Shown here piece after piece: positions 5,613 through 10,748 of a stretch of DNA of 10,748 bases. The notes under the pieces are model-generated. The model was not told the DNA's origin. It ran no database searches and saw only the letters and a program-made list of their open reading frames with translations. The DNA is taken from assembly GCA_964606015.1 (NCBI GenBank), contig CAZSEZ010000137.1:1-10748 (forward strand), written 5' to 3'. Source of the DNA: Hyella sp964606015 (lineage in GTDB: Bacteria; Cyanobacteriota; Cyanobacteriia; Cyanobacteriales; Xenococcaceae). Each line of letters begins with the position of its first letter. The first letter of the stretch is position 1. A program made the position numbers and the translations under genes.

Positions 5613-6971
5613 CTAATTTTTCTCAGAAAAATAAACTTTCCACATTAAAGCAGGAGCGAAAAAACTCAAGGGAGATTTAAGGGAGTGAGCTATTCGGAGA
5701 AAAGAAAGATAAACTTCTGGGTCTAGAGTGGCTTGTGCCTGTAGTCGATTGAGGTAGGACTGAAGTAACCTTGCTCCCAATGGCTGTGGTTGATCAGCAG
5801 AGAGAAAACGAGTGTCCTGTCCTGTAGCAAAATCCCAAGGGAATTTGTTGCTAGCTGATAGAGCTTTTTGGAACTTAATGCTAGATAACTTTGTACTAAA
5901 CCAAGATTTTTGCGCCTGTTTGAGCCATTTTTGTAAAACCATTGCTGATAAAGCACTTACTGTCATTCCCTGCCCATAGACAGGACAAAAAGCACAGACT
6001 GCATCTCCTAGAGTAATAAAGCCGTTAGGAATTTGGATTTTTTCGTAATGGCGCAAACGGTTTGCCGTTGCACGATAGGCATAAATTGGTGAGGTTGGTT
6101 CGGCACTAGCAATTGCTTTATAGAATTTTGGATTGGGTAAACTGCGGGCAAAGTCTAAGAAGCCTGCATCATTTAAAGGGGGGAAGTCTTGGAGATAACC
6201 ACCTAAGGTGGCAATCCATTCGCCATTTTCGATTTTTGCTAAATAACCCAGTCTGGTTTGTTTGGGGGGAACGTGATTGATCAGCATTACCTTCCAATCC
6301 GAGTCATAATTGGGCGGTTTTTTGTAACGACGGGTTGCGTAGCCCAACTGAGCATTAATCTTGGTTTCTGGTGGAGGTACTATCCCAATATCTCTAAGCC
6401 ATTGCGGAGCCTGAGAATTTCGTCCACTACAATCTACTACTAGATCGGCACGAATCGGGGTTGTTTGATCTCTGCGATCGCGTTTGGTTTGGACTCCAGT
6501 TACTTGTTGCTTATCTACTTCATAGAGTAATCCTGTAACTCTCTGTCGATCTAGAAACCTTACCTTAGGATTTTCCTGGAGTTGTTGGCGAATCGTTGTC
6601 TCTAATAAGGGACGACTACAAGTAACCGAAGCAATTCCCGAATTCTCTGGAGTATTTGCCAGCCAGTCTGTTTCGCTAAAGCAATAAAACTCTTTTCCCC
6701 AATCGATCGCTAATGCTCCTTGTTGTTGGAGTTTGCTAGCAATTTTGGGAAATAGTTGGCAAATGATTTGGTAACCCTTGGTTAGTAAGACATGGGGTTG
6801 TAATGATTGCGGTACTCCAGAACGAGCTTGCGCTTCTGAAGGTAAGACATCTTTATCAATTACGAGAATTTCGGTAAAAAAATCACTGAGAACTCTAGCA
6901 CTTAATAATCCTGCAATACTGCCACCAATTACTACAGCACGATCGCCAAGATTACCTTGCTTACTAACCAT
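5613..6971 (-). CDS. FAD-dependent monooxygenase/oxidoreductase
   Basis: The 452-residue protein belongs to the flavin-dependent aromatic-hydroxylase/geranylgeranyl-reductase-like group. The N-terminal Rossmann dinucleotide motif is VVIGGSIAGLLSARVL (13-28), ending in an acidic residue at VIDKD (37-41). The DG-like motif VVDCSGRNSQAP (178-189) and the second FAD motif GDAVCAFCPVYGQGM (322-336), including the GD pair, are present, so FAD binding looks intact. A GVPQSLQPHVLL segment (52-63) is characteristic of this cyanobacterial/actinobacterial subgroup. No membrane helix or Tat signal is evident. The substrate cannot be predicted. The gene is 58 bases downstream of the DUF1501 gene on the same strand and may be read from the same transcript, although its neighbours are exported. 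No clear ribosome-binding site precedes ATG 6971; the start is right for the FAD motif position. Confidence 0.87.
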   Translation of the reverse strand: MVSKQGNLGDRAVVIGGSIAGLLSARVLSDFFTEILVIDKDVLPSEAQARSGVPQSLQPHVLLTKGYQIICQLFPKIASKLQQQGALAIDWGKEFYCFSETDWLANTPENSGIASVTCSRPLLETTIRQQLQENPKVRFLDRQRVTGLLYEVDKQQVTGVQTKRDRRDQTTPIRADLVVDCSGRNSQAPQWLRDIGIVPPPETKINAQLGYATRRYKKPPNYDSDWKVMLINHVPPKQTRLGYLAKIENGEWIATLGGYLQDFPPLNDAGFLDFARSLPNPKFYKAIASAEPTSPIYAYRATANRLRHYEKIQIPNGFITLGDAVCAFCPVYGQGMTVSALSAMVLQKWLKQAQKSWFSTKLSSIKFQKALSASNKFPWDFATGQDTRFLSADQPQPLGARLLQSYLNRLQAQATLDPEVYLSFLRIAHSLKSPLSFFAPALMWKVYFSEKN

Positions 6972-7029
6972 ATTTGTTAAACTCAGTTTTCTTTTTAGTT
7001 TGGCAAATTCGGTAGTTTTCTACAATCAA

Positions 7030-8253
7030 CTAGCGGATCAAATCTATCTGGTTGCCGGAAAAGACATAGTTGGGAAATACCTGGGCAATTTGTTGAGAAT
7101 TTAGCTGGAGATGGTTGCTTAAGATTTCTGCGATCGCATCTCGAAAGTCGGTACTTACAGGCAGGTCTCTTTGTTCGTGAAGCTGGGATTCGCTCAGACC
7201 TGTCCAGTCACCATAGATTTGACCTCCTTTCACTGCTCCTCCTAACAGCCACATAAAATTACCATGCCCGTGATCTGTTCCTCTGTTGCCATTTTCTTTA
7301 ACAGTACGCCCAAACTCTGACATCACGACAATAGTGGTTTTGTTGTAGACTTCACCCAAGTTGGTTGCCAAAGTTGCTAAACCCTTACCTAGATTGGGCA
7401 AAGCACGGTTTAATAAGCCTGGTTGCTGAATGTGACTATCCCAACCTCCAACATCCATAAATGCGAGTTGAGTTTTAGTACTGCCTGAAATAAGCTGGGC
7501 AACTTCTGCTGCATCATCCACAAATTGATTGGGGGATAGAGCTTGTCCTGATGCTTGCATCATTTCTTGAGTAAGTTCTTGACGAATAATCTCTCGAGCT
7601 TTTCTCCCTTCTTGATAAACTTGGTCGAGCTTGTCTTGACCGCCATACAAGCTATCAAATGCAGAGCCTATGCGATCTCGATCTAGAGGAATATTCGCTA
7701 AAGAATTTTTCCCAGGACGTAAATGAGCTACGGATGCTTTGCCTTGAAGAATTCTTGGAGTAACGTTACCAACATTCAGAGCCTGAGCAGGACGACTTTC
7801 ATCTAATTGAACCAACAAACGGTTGAGCCAGCCATCTACAGTCTTCTTCGTTCCAGGAGTGCCACTTTCTAGATAGTCTTGAGCATCAAAATGTGACCTA
7901 GTTTGCACCGTAGAACCGCTATTACAGATGAAAGCTAAATTCTGCTTGCGCCAAAAAGGTATCAAGGGCTTCAGAGTAGGATGTAAACCAAAAAAACCAT
8001 CAAGATCGATTGCTCCTTTAGGTTTTCCAGGAGGAGCAATGGCAATATTTGGTCTTTGAGTATAGTAGTCCAAATCTTGGTGGGGAACTATGACATTCAA
8101 GCCATCGACAGCTCCTCTAAGGAGAATAACCACTAACCGAGGTGGATTTGGTTCTTGACTCAAGCCTTGAGCGACCCAGCTTTTTTGACCCACCGGCAAC
8201 ATTAGACCCCCAGTCGCTAAGCCAATTGTTTTGAGTAATTTTCTTCTTTTCAT
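7030..8253 (-). CDS. DUF1501 protein with Tat signal
   Basis: The 407-residue protein starts with a twin-arginine signal: KRRKLLKTIGLATGGLMLP (2-20), with the arginine pair before a hydrophobic stretch. Export in folded form is expected. DUF1501 proteins are distant relatives of the alkaline phosphatase/sulfatase superfamily with no settled activity. Family landmarks are all present: LRGAVDGLN (45-53), HPTLKPL (91-97), SHFDAQDYLESG (120-131), MDVGGWDSH (266-274), SEFGRTVKENGNRGTDHGHG (312-331) and the C-terminal FPNY (393-396). The Asp/His-rich segments could bind metal, by inference. Length is usual, with no damage. It follows the DUF1800 gene by 91 bases, the classic partner arrangement. 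No Shine-Dalgarno is obvious; the start is set by the signal peptide. Confidence 0.92.
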   Translation of the reverse strand: MKRRKLLKTIGLATGGLMLPVGQKSWVAQGLSQEPNPPRLVVILLRGAVDGLNVIVPHQDLDYYTQRPNIAIAPPGKPKGAIDLDGFFGLHPTLKPLIPFWRKQNLAFICNSGSTVQTRSHFDAQDYLESGTPGTKKTVDGWLNRLLVQLDESRPAQALNVGNVTPRILQGKASVAHLRPGKNSLANIPLDRDRIGSAFDSLYGGQDKLDQVYQEGRKAREIIRQELTQEMMQASGQALSPNQFVDDAAEVAQLISGSTKTQLAFMDVGGWDSHIQQPGLLNRALPNLGKGLATLATNLGEVYNKTTIVVMSEFGRTVKENGNRGTDHGHGNFMWLLGGAVKGGQIYGDWTGLSESQLHEQRDLPVSTDFRDAIAEILSNHLQLNSQQIAQVFPNYVFSGNQIDLIR

Positions 8254-8344
8254 TGGTTTTGATTAAATTAGTTTTTAATAGTTAGTTGTTAAAGAAAAGC
8301 TATTCCTATAACGCTAGGTGGAATTAATTGGAGTGGTTGATGCT

Positions 8345-9844
8345 CTAGCGATACATTAGCTCTGGACTACCCAAGATCAAGGCAGATTTGAGATTATCGG
8401 GGTTTTGGGCGATCGCTTTTTGCGTTTTAGTAGTGAGACTATTGCCAAGAGTGTTCTGGAGTTTTTGCCAGTTAGGTTTTTGCTGTTTATTAAGGTTTCC
8501 ATTCGCCACGTTAGTAGCAAAACTGAGACGGCGTAGCATTGCATCCGGGTTTAGCCAAGCTGATTCAACATTTTTGTATCCATCTGGTGTAACGCATTTA
8601 TAGATTGGCATTCCCAGAAAACCCAGCTGATTTACTAAAGCGTTTAACCTAAAGTTTTTGATATTGCTAGCTCGTACGACAGCAACTGCATACTGTAAAG
8701 GAGTAGTGAACTTCGTTTGATAATACTGTGGGTCGTTAAATTCGGCAGAATGAAATAACGTATCTAAGACAGTTTTGATATTGCCATTGCTCGAGGTAAA
8801 AGTCTGGGCTAACTTATTTACTAGGTTTTCAGGAGGGCGATCGCTAACAAAGTATTGGGCTAGTTTGTAACTAATAAATTTAGCTGTTGCCGGATGACTA
8901 GCCAGCATGTCCAAGGCTTGTTCTCCTTCCGCCACCCCATTACCAGGGATCGCTTTACCTAGGAAAATTTTGTCTGTATTATCATGACGACGTTGAGCAA
9001 ACCGAAAGCCAGACATATCCTCTGATTTTGGATTGTATTTAATGCCCCAACCAGTAAAGATTCTGGCTAAAGTTGTGACATCTTCTTGGGTATAGCCACC
9101 ATTAACTCCCAAGGTATGAAGCTCCATCAGCTCTCTAGCGTAGTTTTCATTTAACCCTCTAGCATTGCCCTGTTTAATCGAGCTTTTGGGGTCAGTATTG
9201 AGGTGGTTATCTAGGTATACCAACATTGCTGGGTGATGAGCGGTAGCACCTAATAAGTCCCTAAAATTCCCCAACGCAAGACTTCTGATCTGATTTTCAT
9301 AATCGTTAACCCAGAGTCCCACTACTCTTTTTGGAGCATAAACATTGAAGTGGTTAAACCAAAAATCTGTCATCACTTCTCTTAACTGACGGGAAGAGTA
9401 AACAGCTCTAGCGATATGAGCTTGCTGTGACTGCCGTATGATCTGTCCTCTAAACTTATTTCGTTCTCTTGTTAAACGCTTTTTTTCCTCCGTACTTAGG
9501 AAATTGGCGTCTTTCTTATTAATTTTCTGGTCGAATTGCCTAAATTGTCGCCAAAGTTGTATTTGAGAAGGGGCGATCGCACTTAGTTGTTTGAGCTTGT
9601 TATTGAGAAGGTTACTCTCAGGAATAGTTTCAGGATTGAGTTGTGACTGGATGTAATTTTCTAAGCCAGTTGCTTCTACTTGTTTGAGTTGCTGTGGTGT
9701 TATGCCATAGCTAAGGCGAGAAATAGTATGTAGAGTTTTTTCTTGGTTGTTTACTCCGATCGCCTGCTGAGAAAGATGTAGTCCCAACCAGACTGATAGA
9801 GTGCAGACGCTTGCCAGGCATAGATTACGAAACAGTCTCTTCAT
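8345..9844 (-). CDS. Secreted DUF1800 protein
   Basis: The 499-residue protein has an N-terminal signal sequence or anchor (MKRLFRN then a hydrophobic run to about residue 24), suggesting export by Sec. DUF1800 proteins are large, helical and of unknown activity, and are usually encoded next to a DUF1501 gene, as here. Landmarks: ISRLSYGITPQQL (41-53), LREVMTDFWFNHFNVY (154-169), HHPAMLVYLDNH (203-214), the conserved LNENYARELMELHTLGVNGG (231-250) followed by YTQEDV, RIFTGW (261-266), and the TPDGY turn (419-423). The end LGSPELMYR is typical. A Lys/Arg-rich helix (about 105-135) could be a coiled coil. It is the first gene of the - strand cluster. The spacer upstream carries an inverted repeat and a possible -10 TATAGAT at 9866-9872, about 22 bases before the start. 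Confidence 0.92.
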   Translation of the reverse strand: MKRLFRNLCLASVCTLSVWLGLHLSQQAIGVNNQEKTLHTISRLSYGITPQQLKQVEATGLENYIQSQLNPETIPESNLLNNKLKQLSAIAPSQIQLWRQFRQFDQKINKKDANFLSTEEKKRLTRERNKFRGQIIRQSQQAHIARAVYSSRQLREVMTDFWFNHFNVYAPKRVVGLWVNDYENQIRSLALGNFRDLLGATAHHPAMLVYLDNHLNTDPKSSIKQGNARGLNENYARELMELHTLGVNGGYTQEDVTTLARIFTGWGIKYNPKSEDMSGFRFAQRRHDNTDKIFLGKAIPGNGVAEGEQALDMLASHPATAKFISYKLAQYFVSDRPPENLVNKLAQTFTSSNGNIKTVLDTLFHSAEFNDPQYYQTKFTTPLQYAVAVVRASNIKNFRLNALVNQLGFLGMPIYKCVTPDGYKNVESAWLNPDAMLRRLSFATNVANGNLNKQQKPNWQKLQNTLGNSLTTKTQKAIAQNPDNLKSALILGSPELMYR

Positions 9845-9875
9845 GTTCGATAGAATCTTTTTATCTATATCTTAG

Positions 9876-9902
9876 ACTGCAAAAATTTTTTTTAGTTGCA
9901 GT
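9876..9902. promoter_or_regulatory. Inverted repeat upstream of the DUF1800 gene
   Basis: ACTGCAA (9876-9882) and TTGCAGT (9896-9902) are perfect 7-base inverted arms around a 13-base A/T-rich centre. The repeat lies 32-58 bases before the DUF1800 start, overlapping the expected promoter upstream of the candidate -10. It could be an operator for a dimeric regulator or a leader hairpin. No known binding-site consensus was recognised. Confidence 0.35.
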
Positions 9903-10270
9903 AAAAGTAATTTTTTTGTCAATCTCTGCCACTCTAGTTTATCTAAATTTATTAATGGTGATGATATTACTCACATCTTGGTTAATTTTAATTGCCATAT
10001 CTTTTGCTAAAAGAATCATGTTTTATACTGATATTTGAAAGCAATAAATCAGCTTTCTCTGGCAGATTAAAACAGCCAAGTAAACTTAAACAAATCAAAT
10101 TGAGAGGAAAAAAGCTGTTTAGATCAATTGTCTGTCTTGCGTCAAATAGCACCGTTCAAACCAAAATAATAACCTTCTAAAATTGTTGTTAGGGGATGAT
10201 TCTTAGTTAGTTTTAAATTTAGTCAAGTGGGATTTAGTAACTAAGGAATCCATATTTACCTGGATTATGA

Positions 10271-10483
10271 TCAGAGGGCAATGTTGTTAAGGAACTGAGT
10301 GGTGCTATTTGTTATAGTTTTGTCCATCCAGCGCAATTTGACTACGTGAATATGCTGGCTAACGGCAAAAATTTAGAGATTGGATACTTAGAGTCATCCT
10401 CTACAAATGACTTGAATTTCTGTCTAGTTAGGTCTTTCTTATATTTGAGCCAATTGTCTCTATGGTTTACAGCACTTCTTTGA
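10271..10483 (+). pseudogene. Possible relic coding fragment, unrecognised
   Basis: The frame is open from after TGA 10268-10270 to TGA 10481-10483 (70 codons). It has natural-looking composition, for example ELSGAICYSFVHPAQFDYVN and GKNLEIGYLESSSTND. The only in-frame starts are late (GTG 10346, ATG 10352) and have no ribosome-binding site. A different frame just before it reads IHIYLDYDQRAM, which would fit a frameshifted continuation. I do not recognise the family. It could be chance. Confidence 0.2.
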
Positions 10484-10627
10484 AGGATTCCAGAGAAGTC
10501 CTAGTTATTTTCTAGAACTTATTTCAGGATGTTGCTGAGTTTTACCTACTTTATTCAAACGTAACGAGAAGATAGACTCTATTTATGATCTGGCTCTAAA
10601 AGAATTTATGAGCCCACTTAGATTGCT

Positions 10628-10748
10628 TCAGGCAATATAGTCTTGCAAAGCTTTAACCCCTAAAGGTTCAGCCCGCAGTGATTTAATCGCTGCTACAGTG
10701 GCTTTAGCTCCTGCGATTGTGGTGATTACTGGTAACTTGTAGTCTAGG
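10628..10748 (-). CDS. carB: Carbamoyl-phosphate synthase large subunit, C-terminal end
   Basis: Only the last 39 codons are in the window; the gene runs off the right edge. The sequence from LDYKLPVITTIAGAKATV to the end ALQDYIA matches the C-terminal methylglyoxal-synthase-like allosteric domain of cyanobacterial CarB, including the ITT turn and the ATVAAI helix. The full protein, of about 1,080 residues, uses ammonia from the CarA glutaminase, bicarbonate and 2 ATP to make carbamoyl phosphate for arginine and pyrimidines. This C-terminal domain normally binds effectors. It ends in TGA (TCA at 10628-10630 on the + strand). Identification rests on a short segment but the match is distinctive. 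Confidence 0.85.
   Translation of the reverse strand, partial: LDYKLPVITTIAGAKATVAAIKSLRAEPLGVKALQDYIA

Larger units (their letters stand above)
706..9580. repeat. HIP1 octamers (GCGATCGC), nine scattered copies
   Basis: Perfect GCGATCGC octamers occur at 706, 2844, 3031, 3862, 6474, 7130, 8409, 8838 and 9573 (first base of each). This is the highly iterated palindrome of many cyanobacterial genomes. Eight lie inside genes, including both ligase-like genes, and one just upstream of the Kir gene. The even spread suggests the genes are long-term residents rather than recent arrivals. Confidence 0.85.
9845..10627. other. Long spacer between DUF1800 and carB
   Basis: This 783-base A/T-rich stretch holds no gene I can support. 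Short hydrophobic frames at 9955-10038 (27 residues from ATG) and a 62-residue frame at 9992-10180 lack ribosome-binding sites and resemble nothing known; I compared the first by eye with small photosystem and cytochrome subunits without a match. The part from 10271 to 10483 is protein-like and is listed separately. Downstream of it, near 10510-10580, NLFQDVAEFYLLYSNV reads in another frame and could belong to the same decayed gene. Confidence 0.4.

Noticed and set aside
8312..8350. CGCTAG/CTAGCG inverted repeat between DUF1800 and DUF1501
   Set aside because: Only 6-base arms with a 27-base loop, and one arm overlaps the DUF1800 stop codon; weak stability.
9811..10038. 75-residue hydrophobic open frame overlapping the DUF1800 start
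   Set aside because: Its start is antisense inside the DUF1800 signal peptide, there is no ribosome-binding site, and hydrophobicity is expected from T-rich DNA. The shorter 27-residue version did not resemble small photosynthetic subunits.
1..10748. CRISPR array, tRNA, insertion sequence
   Set aside because: No regularly spaced repeats, no cloverleaf, and no transposase or terminal inverted repeats were seen on either strand.

Overview
The window looks like a chromosomal segment of a cyanobacterium. Nine perfect copies of the HIP1 octamer GCGATCGC lie in 10.7 kb, far above chance for AT-rich DNA. The gene content fits too: a KirBac-type channel, a DUF1800/DUF1501 secreted pair and a cyanobacterial-type CarB C-terminus. 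I cannot assign a genus. I see no tRNA, rRNA, CRISPR array or intact mobile element.

Layout. Positions 1-510 hold no gene I can support, apart from an open frame that runs into the next gene. Two + strand genes follow (511-1755 and 1818-2942). They resemble the beta and alpha subunits of succinyl-CoA synthetase, but the alpha-like protein has lost the phosphohistidine and several phosphate/CoA-binding motifs. The beta-like protein keeps its ATP-grasp half and has lost C-terminal motifs. Convergent to them is a KirBac-type potassium channel (2983-3855, -). After a 350-base spacer comes a + strand pair: a GNAT acetyltransferase (4206-4652) and a small winged-helix-like protein (4715-5011, with an alternative overlapping start at 4649). 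A strong hairpin ends that pair. A lone ABM/YgiN-like monooxygenase-fold protein follows (5159-5440).

The right half is a three-gene - strand cluster, read from right to left: a secreted DUF1800 protein (9844-8345), a Tat-exported DUF1501 protein (8253-7030) and a cytoplasmic FAD-dependent monooxygenase-like protein (6971-5613). DUF1800 and DUF1501 genes are commonly adjacent in bacteria and probably act together outside the cytoplasm; joint transcription with the FAD gene is inferred from spacings of 91 and 58 bases. A 783-base spacer with possible relic coding sequence separates this cluster from the 3' end of carB, which runs off the right edge.

The most notable observation is the succinyl-CoA-synthetase-like pair. 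Two adjacent genes keep the fold and the two-subunit arrangement, yet lack the residues needed for the classical phosphohistidine relay. They may have been repurposed for a regulatory, binding or different ligase role. No complete new defence or mobile system is visible.
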